Below are positions 35,138 through 46,646 of a stretch of 64,000 nucleotides of DNA, piece after piece. The stretch covers positions 52,247-116,246 of the forward strand of contig KQ959685.1 in NCBI GenBank assembly GCA_001552935.1. The letters are read 5' to 3'. The DNA is from Umbribacter vaginalis. Lineage in GTDB: Bacteria; Actinomycetota; Coriobacteriia; Coriobacteriales; Eggerthellaceae. Position 1 is the first letter of the stretch, and each line of letters begins with the position of its first letter. The notes under the pieces were generated by a model, which searched no databases, was not told the origin of the DNA, and saw only the letters and a list, made by a program, of their open reading frames with translations. Position numbers and translations under genes: made by a program.

Positions 35138-36145
35138 TCATTGACCTGCTTCATTATACAATTCTGTGCGCAAACGCAGATAACTCTCAAGACGACGCTT
35201 AGAACAAATCCCCTCATCTATTGCCTGTTGGACAGCACATTGTGGCTCGTGAGTATGGCTACAATTGCGAAATTTACACTGATCAGCAAGACACTCAATA
35301 TCACTAAACGCTCGCGAAAGCCCCCTATGCGCATCGTATAAGCCTAAGCCACGAATGCCTGGCATGTCAATGACCCCCGCACCCGACGCAAGAGTAATTA
35401 TACTGCGTGAAACGGTTGTATGACGACCTTTTCCATCTCGTGCACGCACTTCTTGCGTATGCGCGACGCATTTACCTGCCAGAATATTCGTAAGTGTCGA
35501 TTTGCCTACACCGCTTTTACCCAGCAATACACTGAGCGATCCTGGTGTAAACCACGTTGCAGGCAGTGTTTGATAGCGCGTGTCAGTTGCTGAAAATAGT
35601 GCTACCGTAAATGACGCTCCAACGAGCTGTTGAATGCGTTGCTGTTCAGCTTGTGCGATGTCAGGCGCCACTAAATCGGCTTTAGTAAGCAATAACGATA
35701 CACGTGCACCTGTTTGACATGCAATTACCAGCGCACGTTCAAGATATTCAATGTGCAGCTTCGTTATGGGAGCAAGGATAATCACATGATCAAAATTACT
35801 GGCAAGAACTTGAGGTAGTGCTGTTTTTCCTGGGTCGCGCCGTACAAATGCCGTCGTGCGCGGCAAAATTTCTTCAATAATAGCACAGCTATTATGTTCC
35901 GCCAGCGTAAGACGAACCTTGTCACCAATAGTAGCGCGCTCATGCGATGTTTTTACCAGCGTCGTAGCGTGTTTTGCTCGCACTAACATACCCTCATGAA
36001 CACGAGTTTCATCTGGCGAAATCTCTTTTTCTGAAACACGTTTCTCTTCTAGCACACAGCCGCTTTCAGAAGCACAAGCATCAACACGTACCAGTGGTAA
36101 ATCGCGGTCGAGTTTTACAATTTGTCCAAAGACTGTGATATTCAC
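35138..36145 (-). CDS. rsgA: Ribosome small-subunit-dependent GTPase A
   Basis: Assists late 30S ribosome assembly. 335 residues, normal length. An N-terminal OB-like domain (about 1-105) is followed by a circularly permuted GTPase with G4 LLTKADLV (about 155), G1 GKSGVGKSTLTN (about 211), G3 DMPG (about 258) and the zinc-binding CKFRNCSHTHEPQC (about 290-303). GTG start overlaps the stop of the upstream gene by one base (TAGTG), with AAAGG upstream. Co-transcription with the OB-fold protein and TrkH is likely. Confidence 0.92.
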   Translation of the reverse strand: MNITVFGQIVKLDRDLPLVRVDACASESGCVLEEKRVSEKEISPDETRVHEGMLVRAKHATTLVKTSHERATIGDKVRLTLAEHNSCAIIEEILPRTTAFVRRDPGKTALPQVLASNFDHVIILAPITKLHIEYLERALVIACQTGARVSLLLTKADLVAPDIAQAEQQRIQQLVGASFTVALFSATDTRYQTLPATWFTPGSLSVLLGKSGVGKSTLTNILAGKCVAHTQEVRARDGKGRHTTVSRSIITLASGAGVIDMPGIRGLGLYDAHRGLSRAFSDIECLADQCKFRNCSHTHEPQCAVQQAIDEGICSKRRLESYLRLRTELYNEAGQ

Positions 36146-37083
36146 TAACGCTGCCTTTCATGGGCGCGATAAAACACATACAGTACTACACAGCCTAGAA
36201 ATACCGCAAAGAAACCTGGCATAAAATGATCTAAGCGAAACGGTGGCTTAGTAATAACTCCTTTTTCAAGAACGACAAGATCGGACGTGCGTAAACTTTG
36301 CGCACCCTCAAGCTCGGGGTCGACTTCCTGAAACATACCTGTCGCTTTAATGATGCTCCCGCGCACACCATATCGTCCAAACTTGTCAATTTTTTGTGCT
36401 TGAACAGGTGTAACGTAAAGCGAAATTTGCGCATCAGAACCTATATTCAAATCTTGAATAATAAGCCAACGATAATGAGGGTCTTCCGCTTTAATAATGT
36501 CGCCCACTACTTCACCTGTAACCTGCACGGTACGTCTATCATACAAATGCGGCTGATTATTAAGTGCAGCAATTTCAGTTTCGTATACAAACGAACTGTC
36601 GCTACCCATTGCCTCGTTAATGACATTTTCAGGGTTGCTATCAACCGATGTTGAGCCTACCGAAACCGTACCCCCCTGTTTGTTGGGGTTTATTTTGATA
36701 AGCGTATTCGTATGTGTGTTTGCATTGGTAAAAGGATCATGAGTGCTCGTGCCAGAAGCATCGCTTACCGATAATTGATTTGCAGCAGTTATAAGCGATG
36801 GTGCGGACGTTTGCAACGATGACGCAGGTAACGATGGCGCACGTGTTGATAATGATGGTGCGGACAATGCAGAAAAAAGCGACGGGGCACCAGTGGCAAG
36901 TGATGGAGTAGCAATTGATGGAGTGGAAAGCGCAGGTGCATTAAGGTCAGGCGCGGAAAGTGCCGATGCTAAACGCGTCTTCTCAAAGAAAGGCACACCA
37001 TAGAGCATGCTCACAAGTATCACGAGCGCACAAGCAAGCTGCACGCACGTTTTATACACGCGATATGTTACGTTTTGTGCCAT
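36145..37083 (-). CDS. Membrane-anchored OB-fold protein with Ser/Pro/Leu repeats
   Basis: 312 residues. An N-terminal membrane segment (about 12-30) is followed by a low-complexity stretch of repeated APSL/TPSL units (about 38-100), then an OB-fold-like domain (about 165-270; RTVQVTGEVVGDIIKAEDP, YGVRGSIIKATGMFQEVDP), and a C-terminal membrane helix (about 283-303). OB-fold proteins of this type occur beside Trk systems in the class; that is my recollection, not shown here. AAGGT before the ATG, three bases after the TrkH stop. Function unknown. Confidence 0.6.
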   Translation of the reverse strand: MAQNVTYRVYKTCVQLACALVILVSMLYGVPFFEKTRLASALSAPDLNAPALSTPSIATPSLATGAPSLFSALSAPSLSTRAPSLPASSLQTSAPSLITAANQLSVSDASGTSTHDPFTNANTHTNTLIKINPNKQGGTVSVGSTSVDSNPENVINEAMGSDSSFVYETEIAALNNQPHLYDRRTVQVTGEVVGDIIKAEDPHYRWLIIQDLNIGSDAQISLYVTPVQAQKIDKFGRYGVRGSIIKATGMFQEVDPELEGAQSLRTSDLVVLEKGVITKPPFRLDHFMPGFFAVFLGCVVLYVFYRAHERQR

Positions 37084-37086
37084 ACC

Positions 37087-38619
37087 TTACCTTATATTAT
37101 GCCCATGACGCGCAACCATTACAGGGAACAGCGTTGTTGCAACTTTAACAATCAGTGCGAACAGCGTTACAAACTCCAAACGCCCTGCCCACATCTCGAA
37201 AATATAGAACAACTCAAGCGGTGCCGACATACCAGGCACAATAATACCTGAAGTAATGCCTGCATTTGAAGCCATTGCCACCGATTCAAAAATCGACTTT
37301 GTGGCATCGTAACCTGCAGCAATGCCCATCAGCGCACCAACAATGTACGTTATCGTATAAAGCGATGTAACCGTCATGGCGCTGCGTACCGTAGCAGAGT
37401 CGAGAATGCGATCACCCATGTGATAATATGGAATAACAATACGCGCCGACTCGGGCGCGAGCGATTGACGTAGCGCTGCAAAAATTGTCTTGAAAATAAA
37501 TCCTACACGGTTAAGCTTAATTCCACCTGCTGTTGAGCCCGATCCACCACCAACACCCATCAAAATAGCAAGTGTAATAAGCGCGCCTGATGTATACGAC
37601 GACGTAAGCTGCGTTTCGTTAATGTTTGCAAACCCCGTTGTAGAATACGCGGAAATTACCATAAACAAATCGTGACGCAACATCGCTGGCAAACCCGAGA
37701 AATACTGTGCTCCTGAAATCGTTGCAGCAAGCACGACAATAAGCACCGACAACCATAAAAATGTTGTAATCGTTTCAGTATCGCGAAAAAAATCACGTAC
37801 TTTACCACGCAAAATGCTTGAATGAAGCACAAAATTGATCGAACCGAAAAACATTACAATCATAATAATAAATTCAACAGGCGCAGAACGATAGTACAAA
37901 ACACTCTGCTGAACAGGCGCAAAACCGCCCGTCATGAATGCCGACATCGATAACCATAAGGAATGCAAAAAAGCACGCGATGGCTCCATTCCTTGCAGTG
38001 CGCACAGTACAAAGAGCAAAAATGTTGCAATAAGAATAACCACTGCTGCAATACGAAAAATAAAGCGTGCCGTTTGCATAACGTTTGGTACAATGTGCTC
38101 GCTTCTTCCCTCAGACGAATACAGCGATGCACCACCTCCGCGTCCGAACAGGCCAAAGGTTACACCTACTACAATAAGCCCCAAGCCGCCAATGCCGTGC
38201 ATAAGAAAGCGCCACATATTATCGGCATTCGAGAGATGGTCAAGATCAACAATAACAGACGCGCCTGTTGTTGTTAAGCCCGATACAGCATCGAATACAG
38301 CATCGGTGGGCGACAGATAGTGCCCCGACATATACAGAGGTACAGCAGCCATAAGCCCCAGCACAATCCACGAAAGTCCCGTAACAAACAAGGCTTGATG
38401 ATGAGAAATTTTTCCAGGTCGAATATGTAAAAAGCGCAGCAGCGTGCCCACGATAAGCGCGATGCCCGCCACGAGCAAATAGTGCGCAGCGCTTTCCCAT
38501 TCTTCACATAACAGCGCTACCACAAACGGTATGGCAAAACCTGCGCTCATAAATGACAGCAATACACCCAGATAGTGAGCAATAATGCGAACATCGCTCC
38601 AGGTTAAACGTTCCCACAT
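37087..38619 (-). CDS. trkH: TrkH/KtrB-type potassium transporter membrane subunit
   Basis: 510 residues with about ten membrane helices in the four-repeat Trk/Ktr layout. Selectivity-filter glycines are visible in SGLTTTGAS (about 114), AFMTGGFAP (about 232), STTGFANIN (about 330) and SNAGITSG (about 452). The inner loop GGGSGSTAGGIKLNRVGFIF (about 356-375) is a strong family marker. It imports potassium with sodium or protons. The cytoplasmic TrkA/KtrA partner is not in the window. Its start lies three bases after the small upstream ORF. Confidence 0.92.
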   Translation of the reverse strand: MWERLTWSDVRIIAHYLGVLLSFMSAGFAIPFVVALLCEEWESAAHYLLVAGIALIVGTLLRFLHIRPGKISHHQALFVTGLSWIVLGLMAAVPLYMSGHYLSPTDAVFDAVSGLTTTGASVIVDLDHLSNADNMWRFLMHGIGGLGLIVVGVTFGLFGRGGGASLYSSEGRSEHIVPNVMQTARFIFRIAAVVILIATFLLFVLCALQGMEPSRAFLHSLWLSMSAFMTGGFAPVQQSVLYYRSAPVEFIIMIVMFFGSINFVLHSSILRGKVRDFFRDTETITTFLWLSVLIVVLAATISGAQYFSGLPAMLRHDLFMVISAYSTTGFANINETQLTSSYTSGALITLAILMGVGGGSGSTAGGIKLNRVGFIFKTIFAALRQSLAPESARIVIPYYHMGDRILDSATVRSAMTVTSLYTITYIVGALMGIAAGYDATKSIFESVAMASNAGITSGIIVPGMSAPLELFYIFEMWAGRLEFVTLFALIVKVATTLFPVMVARHGHNIR

Positions 38620-38622
38620 ACG

Positions 38623-38763
38623 TTATCCTGCCCACAAACGGGTAACGGTAACAAGCACATTGCCAAAAATCATAAAAGTCACAAGGCACAACAACACAAT
38701 TGCATAGCATGGAAGTGCTATTTTAACAGTTGCCCAGACATTTTTTAGTCGTTGTTTAATCAT
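38623..38763 (-). CDS. 46-residue single-pass membrane protein ahead of trkH
   Basis: A short ORF missed by length limits. It begins MIKQRLKNVW with a basic N-terminus, has one clear membrane helix (about 17-40, CYAIVLLCLVTFMIFGNVLV) and ends RLWAG. The stop lies three bases before the trkH ATG, so it is probably translated with it. The ribosome site (TAGGCAC) is weak. It could be a small subunit or regulator of the transporter; that is inference. The next upstream feature is the clpB terminator. Confidence 0.5.
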   Translation of the reverse strand: MIKQRLKNVWATVKIALPCYAIVLLCLVTFMIFGNVLVTVTRLWAG

Positions 38764-38878
38764 GTGCCTATTTTAATACAAGAACGAATGCTGCGTGCGT
38801 AAAAAGTTGCAATATGATGTACTGGTCATTTTGAGGCACAAGAAAGCATGCTCGATAAGGAAGTATTCTGGATACGTC

Positions 38879-38978
38879 GTTGCAGGTCGGCGCATCGTAT
38901 GTAGTTGCAAGTCGGCGCATCGTATATAGTTGCAGGTCGGCGCATCGTATGTAGTTGCAAGTCGGCGCATAGCGCACT
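38879..38978. repeat. Four 25-bp tandem repeats
   Basis: Units begin at 38879, 38904, 38929 and 38954 and read GTTGCARGTCGGCGCATCGT plus ATRTA. G and A alternate at the seventh base (units 1 and 3 have G, 2 and 4 have A), which suggests duplication of a 50-base pair of units. The fourth unit decays after GCAT; a partial GTTGCAA follows. Confidence 0.92.
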
Positions 38979-38996
38979 TCGTTGCAAAGCACAATA

Positions 38997-39029
38997 AAAA
39001 CCACGGTAGCGCAATGCTATCGTGGTTTT
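38997..39029 (-). terminator. Rho-independent terminator of the heat-shock operon
   Basis: AAAACCACGGTAGC (38997-39010) and GCTATCGTGGTTTT (39016-39029) pair over 14 positions with one G-T, around a 5-base loop. On the minus strand it is followed by TTTTTATTGT. It lies about 145 bases after the clpB stop; the stem also carries As and Ts suited to bidirectional use. Confidence 0.87.
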
Positions 39030-39172
39030 GTTGTTGATGAACGAGGTTATTTGCAACGCCGCGCACAGCAACTACGACACCGTACATGTTCCTACGCCAC
39101 CCACGGCGCTACGACACCGCACATGCTACACTGCTGAACAGCGCAATTGCGCGCCTATGCTCCATCACAGCG

Positions 39173-41764
39173 CTACGATACCGTGCACGTGTATTCGCCT
39201 TCACTTCCAACATCAATGGTTACGGTATCATGGTCATGAAGCGTTCCTTGCACAATGCGCTCGGCAATTTTGTCCACAACTTTGCGCTGTATCAGGCGCT
39301 TTAACGGACGAGCACCATACACCGGATCGAATCCGTCAATGGCAAGCGCGTCAAGCGCACTGGGCGTAACCGTAAGCGTAATGCTGCGGTCTTCAAGACG
39401 TTTCCGCACATCATCAAGCTGCAACTTCACAATCGGCTCAAGTGTTGCAATGCTCAAGGCATCAAACGTAACAATTTCGTCGATACGGTTCAAAAACTCG
39501 GGCCTAAACGTTGCGCGCAACGACTCTTGTATTGCCTTGTCGCGCTGCTTGACGTCGTTGTTCTCTTGGAACTGGCGTATGTACTGCGAGCCAACGTTAC
39601 TGGTCATAATGATAATCGTGTTCTTGAAATTCACCACGCGGCCCTGACTGTCCGTAAGGCGCCCATCGTCGAGCACTTGCAGCAAAATGTTGAACACGTC
39701 GGGGTGCGCTTTCTCAATTTCGTCAAGCAACACAACGCTGTACGGACGCCTGCGCACCGCTTCGGTAAGCTGTCCGCCCTCGTCATAGCCAACATATCCA
39801 GGAGGCGCACCAATTAAACGCGCCACGCTGAACTTTTCCATGTACTCCGACATATCAATGCGCACCATAGCTTTTTCGCTGTCGAACAAGTAATCTGCCA
39901 GCGCTTTTGCAAGCTCGGTTTTACCAACACCCGTAGGACCAAGGAACAAGAACGAACCGATTGGCTTATGCGGGTCGGACAAGCCAGCACGGTTGCGGCG
40001 AATCGCACCAGCAACAGCATTCACAGCAGCATCTTGCCCAATCACGCGCTCATGAAGCTTGCTTTCAAGGTCGGCAAGCTTTTCCATCTCACCGCGCATC
40101 ATCTTTTGAACAGGAATACCCGTCCACGCCGACACCACTTCTGCAATTTCTGCTTCCGTAACTTCCTCTTTCAGCAAGGCGCCGTTTTTCTGCTTCTCGG
40201 TAATTTCCGCTTCAGCGTGCTTAATGTCTGCTTTCAACTGCGGAATTTTTGCGTAGCGAAGCTCGGATGCAAGCGACAAGTTGCCATCACGCGTGGCGCG
40301 TTCTTCTTCCGCTGATGCCTCATCTAACTGGGCTTTCAGCTTCTGCACACGCTCGATAACATCCTTTTCGTTTTTCCATTCCGCTTTGCGAACATCCAAA
40401 TTTTCCTTCGCAACAGCAATTTCTTTGCGCAACGCATCAAGACGCTGCTTGCTGGCTTCGTCAGTTTCCTTCAAAAGCGCCTGTTCCTCAATTTGCATCT
40501 GCGTTAATTTCCGCTCGCATGCGTCAACTTCTTCAGGCATAGAGTCGATTTCGATACGCAGCCTACTTGCCGCTTCGTCAATCAAATCGATTGCTTTATC
40601 AGGCAAAAATCTATCGGCAATGTAGCGATTAGAAAGCTCAGCCGCCGCAACAATCGCGCCATCAGTAATGCGAACGCCGTGGTGAATTTCATACTTTTCT
40701 TTCAAGCCACGCAAAATGGCGATCGTGTCTTCACTGTTCGGCTCGCCAATAAACACCGGCTGAAAACGGCGCTCAAGAGCAGCGTCTTTCTCGATATACG
40801 TGCGATACTCGTCAAGCGTAGTTGCGCCAATAGCATGAAGCTCGCCGCGTGCAAGTGCAGGTTTAAGCATGTTACCAGCGTCGATAGTGCTATCTGAACC
40901 TGAGCCTGCTCCAACAATAGTATGCAACTCATCAATGAACAAAATAATTCTGCCAGCGCTTTGCTTCACTTCGCGCAACACGGCCTTCAAGCGGTCCTCA
41001 AATTCTCCACGATACTTCGCGCCTGCCAGCATCGACGCAATGTCAAGGCTGATGATGTCGCGATCTTTCAAACTTGAAGGAACATCGCCTGCCACAATAC
41101 GCTGCGCCAAGCCCTCAACGATGGCTGTTTTACCAGTTCCTGGCTCGCCTATCAGCACAGGATTGTTCTTCGTACGACGCGAAAGCACCTGTATCGTGCG
41201 GCGAATTTCTTCAGAACGACCAATAACAGGGTCAAGCTTTCCCTCGCGCGCCTGCTGTGTAAGGCTTTGCCCGTACTTATTCAGCGCATCAAGTTCAACT
41301 TTGTCGCTAGCTTCCGTAATGCGGCTTGACCCACGCAAGTTCTCGTAGGCTTCCTGAACGGTTTTCTGCGTGATACCTTCCATGGCAAGTAGCTTTCCTG
41401 CCTGCGTTTTGTCGTTTGCAAGCGAAATAAGAACGTGTTCGCTGGTGGCATAGCTGTCGCCCATTTTTTCCGCCAACGCAACCGCGTTATCAAGCGTTTT
41501 AAGCGTTGCCGAGCTGGGTATCGGAAGCGGCGCGCTGCCCTGCTGTTTTGGCATGGCGGCGATGGCTTCGTTAATGTTTGCTTTCAACAATGCTGGATCG
41601 GCGCCGATGCGCTTGATGATGGCAGAAAAGTTGTTTTCTGAACCTTCAATAAGGGCTTTCAGCAGGTGAATTGGTTCAATTGTTGCCGATTCTGCTTCGC
41701 TGGCAACGCTCAGCGCATTTTGCAGCGCTGTTTGTGCCGAAATGGCTAATTTATCGAGTCTCAT
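39173..41764 (-). CDS. clpB: ATP-dependent disaggregase ClpB
   Basis: Hexameric chaperone that rescues aggregated proteins with DnaK. 863 residues, full length. Clp-N domain (1-145), first AAA (Walker A GEPGTGKT near 206; Walker [11 protein letters not shown] near 276), coiled-coil middle domain (about 400-530, rich in Lys and Glu), second AAA (Walker A GPTGVGKT near 606; Walker [17 protein letters not shown] near 678) and a C-terminal domain. AAAGGAGG before the ATG. Last gene of the dnaK-grpE-dnaJ-hspR-clpB operon and followed by a strong terminator. Confidence 0.97.
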   Translation of the reverse strand: MRLDKLAISAQTALQNALSVASEAESATIEPIHLLKALIEGSENNFSAIIKRIGADPALLKANINEAIAAMPKQQGSAPLPIPSSATLKTLDNAVALAEKMGDSYATSEHVLISLANDKTQAGKLLAMEGITQKTVQEAYENLRGSSRITEASDKVELDALNKYGQSLTQQAREGKLDPVIGRSEEIRRTIQVLSRRTKNNPVLIGEPGTGKTAIVEGLAQRIVAGDVPSSLKDRDIISLDIASMLAGAKYRGEFEDRLKAVLREVKQSAGRIILFIDELHTIVGAGSGSDSTIDAGNMLKPALARGELHAIGATTLDEYRTYIEKDAALERRFQPVFIGEPNSEDTIAILRGLKEKYEIHHGVRITDGAIVAAAELSNRYIADRFLPDKAIDLIDEAASRLRIEIDSMPEEVDACERKLTQMQIEEQALLKETDEASKQRLDALRKEIAVAKENLDVRKAEWKNEKDVIERVQKLKAQLDEASAEEERATRDGNLSLASELRYAKIPQLKADIKHAEAEITEKQKNGALLKEEVTEAEIAEVVSAWTGIPVQKMMRGEMEKLADLESKLHERVIGQDAAVNAVAGAIRRNRAGLSDPHKPIGSFLFLGPTGVGKTELAKALADYLFDSEKAMVRIDMSEYMEKFSVARLIGAPPGYVGYDEGGQLTEAVRRRPYSVVLLDEIEKAHPDVFNILLQVLDDGRLTDSQGRVVNFKNTIIIMTSNVGSQYIRQFQENNDVKQRDKAIQESLRATFRPEFLNRIDEIVTFDALSIATLEPIVKLQLDDVRKRLEDRSITLTVTPSALDALAIDGFDPVYGARPLKRLIQRKVVDKIAERIVQGTLHDHDTVTIDVGSEGEYTCTVS

Positions 41765-41808
41765 AGTTCCTCCTTTTTTGTTCCCACACGTGTATTGCTA
41801 CACTGCTA

Positions 41809-42207
41809 TCAGGGAAGAAGGCGACGAACGGTAATCATTGGCGCACCGTCTTCGTCGACAAGCGAGTTCACGTTCTGGCGCGTTTCCAGTTCGTGCACTC
41901 TGTCGGCCAAGCGGCGCACTTTTTTGTGCAAGTCGTCAATTTCGGAATCGCGCTCGTCAAGGCGGCCTTGCAAATCGAGAATACGAATGACGCCAGCAAC
42001 GTTAATGCCTTCGTCGGTAAGCTCGGTGATAAGCTCAAGGCGCTCGATGTCTGCTTGCGAATACATACGCGTATTTCCGCTGGTACGCTGCGGGTTTACC
42101 AAACCTCGCTGTTCGTAGGAACGTAAAGTTTGAGGATGAATACCTGCCAATTCCGCAGCGACGCCAATCATATACACGGGTCGATTTCTATCATTATTAA
42201 ATGGCAT
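41809..42207 (-). CDS. hspR: MerR-family heat-shock repressor HspR
   Basis: 132 residues. The winged-helix MerR domain (about 10-80) has VYMIGVAAELAGIHPQTLRS and YEQRGLVNPQRTSGNTRMYS. A coiled-coil (about 85-118) mediates dimerisation. HspR represses the dnaK operon and uses DnaK as co-repressor in Streptomyces (established). Its operator (HAIR) is visible before dnaK at 46342-46362. Located between dnaJ and clpB with AGGAG before the ATG. Confidence 0.93.
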   Translation of the reverse strand: MPFNNDRNRPVYMIGVAAELAGIHPQTLRSYEQRGLVNPQRTSGNTRMYSQADIERLELITELTDEGINVAGVIRILDLQGRLDERDSEIDDLHKKVRRLADRVHELETRQNVNSLVDEDGAPMITVRRLLP

Positions 42208-42246
42208 GATGTCTCCTGTGATTAATCGTGTACTTGTTCTTGTGTG

Positions 42247-43398
42247 TTAGTGTTCCTGCGTGTGCTGATGTGCATCCTGATACTGCTGCGTGTATGCGCT
42301 CTGACGTGCTGGATCATGCACTTGCTCCTGCGCCTGACTTTGCGCTTGCTGATGTAAGCGTTCCTCACGCAACTGTTCTATGGCTGCGCGTTGCTTTGCC
42401 GTCAGCGCCGTAGGAACATCAATTTCTACGCACGCAATTAAATTACCAGCTGGCGCGTTTTTCTTATGCGCGCCTTTGCCTTTGATAACAAGCTCGGTAT
42501 GCGACGATGTTCCCGGATGGATAGCAAGCTTGACCTGCGATTTATCGGGCGCTTGCAACACTACCGATCCGCCCAGCGCCGCAACGTCAAATGGCACGTG
42601 AACAGGCATGCGCACATCGCTGCCCACTAAGCTATACAGCGGATGCTGTTCAACCTGCACGCGAACGTATAGATTGCCTGGTGCAGCTCCTGCTTCGCCC
42701 GCAGCACCCTTTCCACTGAAACGCAATTTCGTGTCGTTGGCGCACCCAGCTGGAATAGCGATGGTTAATTCACGCTTTGTTCCTGATGGCGGCACTTTTA
42801 TTGCAATGCGCTTTGTGCAACCGTGAAATGCTTCATCAAAGCTGATAGGCAGGGTGATAGTAATGTCGCTCCCTTTACGCGCACAGGAAGATTCCTGTCC
42901 AAACGGCGAGCGCTGCGCACCCGAGAAATGATACTCGAAGTTTTGACTTGCGCCACCGAAAGGCGACGACCCACCGAAAGGCGAGCCTGCTCCGAAAGGA
43001 GACGCGCTTCCAAAGGGAGAGCCGGCAGCGCTTCCTGCACGTGTACTCCCATAGTGCGAAAACGCGCCTTCACTGTTGCGAATTTGCTCGAGAATATCGT
43101 CCCACGACATGCCTGCAAATCCGCCAACGCCACCTGCACCTGAGCCCGAAAAATCTGCCCAGGTAGCGCCACCAGGTGCTTGTGAGGGGTTTGCTGTTCC
43201 AAATTGATCGTACAGTTTACGGCTTTTTTCGTTAGAAAGCACTTCGTAGGCTTCGTTCAATTCCTTAAACTTGGCTTCATCGCCACCCGCATCGGGGTGA
43301 TACTTACGTGCTAACTGCCGAAACGCTTTTTTAATTGTTGCGGCAGACGCATCGCGAGCAACACCGAGCACTTTGTAATAATCGGGTTTATTCGCCAT
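42247..43398 (-). CDS. dnaJ: DnaJ/CbpA-type co-chaperone without zinc fingers
   Basis: 383 residues. J domain (about 5-70: [20 protein letters not shown] and the HPD in [10 protein letters not shown]). A Gly/Ser/Phe-rich linker (about 85-165) holds [20 protein letters not shown], then two C-terminal substrate-binding domains. No CxxCxGxG zinc fingers are present, which makes it a type B (CbpA-like) DnaJ. It ends in a Gln/His-rich tail. I chose the ATG at 43398 (MANKPDYY) over the GTG at 43410. Activates DnaK ATPase. Confidence 0.93.
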   Translation of the reverse strand: MANKPDYYKVLGVARDASAATIKKAFRQLARKYHPDAGGDEAKFKELNEAYEVLSNEKSRKLYDQFGTANPSQAPGGATWADFSGSGAGGVGGFAGMSWDDILEQIRNSEGAFSHYGSTRAGSAAGSPFGSASPFGAGSPFGGSSPFGGASQNFEYHFSGAQRSPFGQESSCARKGSDITITLPISFDEAFHGCTKRIAIKVPPSGTKRELTIAIPAGCANDTKLRFSGKGAAGEAGAAPGNLYVRVQVEQHPLYSLVGSDVRMPVHVPFDVAALGGSVVLQAPDKSQVKLAIHPGTSSHTELVIKGKGAHKKNAPAGNLIACVEIDVPTALTAKQRAAIEQLREERLHQQAQSQAQEQVHDPARQSAYTQQYQDAHQHTQEH

Positions 43399-43466
43399 TT
43401 GTTCCACCACCTTTTATACTAAAGGGGCGCTTAGTGCACCCCTTCGTGATTGTTTGTTATACAAGA

Positions 43467-44357
43467 TTAAAGCTCTTCTTCATCGGAAGGACGCTTAGGA
43501 CCACCCGTTGTTACGCTTACCATAGCGGCGCGCAACACTTTTGATCCCATGCGATAACCCTTTTGGAATACCGCTGCTACCGTTTCGTCAGGTTGATCGG
43601 GGTCATCCACGGTAGCTACCGCCTGACACTCCAGCGCATCGAAGGCACAACCTTGCGGATCGATGGTTTCAAGCCCACTTTTTGAAAGCGTGTCAAGCAA
43701 TTTCGTGTTCACGGCACACACACCCTCAAGCAATCCGGCTTCGCCATGCTCCTGAGCATAGGAAATAGTGCGATCGAAGTCGTCAAGCAACGGCAGCAAG
43801 CTTTTAACGAGCTTTTCGCACGCCAACACCTTTTCTTCTTCGCGCTGTTCATTCATGCGGCGACGGTACGTATCCCACTCTGCATGCAGGCGAACAAACT
43901 TATCTTGCCAGGTAGCTGCATCTTTTCGCGCGGCCTCCAAATCGGCAGAAAGCTTGTCGCTTGCTTTGCGCAACACATCTTCTGCTTCGCTTACAACATC
44001 ATGCTGCTCACCGTGCGCGTGCGATGCGTCGTGAACGTGCTTCTTACGACGAAAACCGTGCATTTGATGTGCGTTATTATTGGCAGTATCGTGCGCAGTA
44101 CTACTTGTAGGTGCACTACCAGCAGCGCCAGCAGCATCAACACCCGCAACACCGGCGACACAACGATCAGCGCCATTACCAGCACATGCAGCAGCGTCTC
44201 CGTCAACGCCTTGCGCGCCATCTACCGGTTGCGATGCGCCATTACCAGGCGCATCGCTTGCAAAGTTTGGGTCGTGAAAGTTCTGAAAGGGTTCGCTCTC
44301 GCGTGAGTCGCCTTCGCGAGGAGCCTCATTATGAGGAAATACGCTGGGCATACTCAT
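43467..44357 (-). CDS. grpE: GrpE nucleotide-exchange factor with long N-terminal extension
   Basis: 296 residues against about 190-220 usual. The GrpE core is residues about 125-290: coiled coil DKFVRLHAEWDTYRRRMNEQ, then LDDFDRTISYAQEH, and the beta-domain with VFQKGYRMGSKVLRAAMVSV. The first 120 residues are low in complexity, rich in Ala, Gly, Asp and His (AGVAGVDAAGAAGSAPTSS; a His-rich NNNAHQMHG patch). GGGAAG precedes the ATG. Exchanges ADP on DnaK. The extension is unusual but not unique to this organism. Confidence 0.94.
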   Translation of the reverse strand: MSMPSVFPHNEAPREGDSRESEPFQNFHDPNFASDAPGNGASQPVDGAQGVDGDAAACAGNGADRCVAGVAGVDAAGAAGSAPTSSTAHDTANNNAHQMHGFRRKKHVHDASHAHGEQHDVVSEAEDVLRKASDKLSADLEAARKDAATWQDKFVRLHAEWDTYRRRMNEQREEEKVLACEKLVKSLLPLLDDFDRTISYAQEHGEAGLLEGVCAVNTKLLDTLSKSGLETIDPQGCAFDALECQAVATVDDPDQPDETVAAVFQKGYRMGSKVLRAAMVSVTTGGPKRPSDEEEL

Positions 44358-44362
44358 AGCTG

Positions 44363-46297
<1,935 letters not shown>

Positions 46298-46332
46298 TTA
46301 CTTCCTCTCACAATCTTTTCTTTGCGATTGTT

Positions 46333-46362
46333 AGTATGAAATATGAGTGCCTACTTGTCAAG
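46333..46362 (-). promoter_or_regulatory. dnaK operon promoter with overlapping HAIR-like HspR operator
   Basis: On the minus strand CTTGACA (46362-46356), seven bases, and ACTCATA (46348-46342) match the HAIR consensus CTTGAGT-N7-ACTCAAG at five of seven bases in each half, with exact spacing. TTGACA inside the first half is a perfect -35 box; 17 bases on lies CATACT (46338-46333) as -10 box. The operator thus overlaps the promoter, which fits repression by HspR from the same operon. Confidence 0.7.
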
Positions 46363-46431
46363 TTTTTTCATGATTTGTGTTGATATTTTGTAATAATCGG
46401 TAAGGAGAAAATCGAAATCCGCTGTTAGATT

Positions 46432-46488
46432 GTCATAAAGAAGAATGCCACCTACCCATCGTCATAAAGAAGAATGCCACCTACCCAT
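46432..46488. repeat. 29-bp tandem direct repeat
   Basis: Two copies starting GTCATAAAGAAGAATGCCAC and ending CTACCCAT(C), 46432-46460 and 46461-46488, perfect where they overlap. They lie between the dnaK promoter and the surface-protein gene. The second copy overlaps a possible terminator stem. Confidence 0.95.
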
Positions 46489-46503
46489 ACAGGCAAGTGG
46501 CAT
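46474..46503 (-). terminator. Possible terminator of the surface-protein gene
   Basis: ATGCCAC (46474-46480) pairs with GTGGCAT (46497-46503). On the minus strand it is followed by TCTTCTTTATG. The 16-base loop makes it weak; the first copy of the 29-base repeat gives a second possible left arm. Confidence 0.4.
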
Positions 46504-46646
46504 CACAAAGAAGGAAGACGGAATATGTTCAGCTTCACGTTCAAGCACACGCTGCGCACAGCACATATAACTCAAAACCCTGCCATGAACCTAAGTTCTC
46601 ACTCGAAGCTCTTACGTGAAGCTGATTTTTACCTTAAACACAGCGA

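Larger units (their letters stand above)
38764..39172. other. Gap between clpB and the trkH operon
   Basis: Holds the 25-base tandem repeats (38879-38978), the clpB terminator hairpin and a GC-rich stretch with ACGACACCGTACATG, CTACGACACCGCACATG and CTACGATACCGTGCACG (about 39074-39190). That is a further set of three similar units, the last reaching into the clpB stop region. No gene recognised. Confidence 0.5.

Noticed and set aside
34954..35202. Hydrophobic 82-residue plus-strand ORF with a GTG start
   Set aside because: It runs through low-complexity repeat DNA and overlaps the end of rsgA by 65 bases; its hydrophobicity comes from CTG/TTA-rich repeats, not from a family pattern.
38879..38978. 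CRISPR array
   Set aside because: The units are adjacent tandem repeats with no unique spacers and there are no cas genes.
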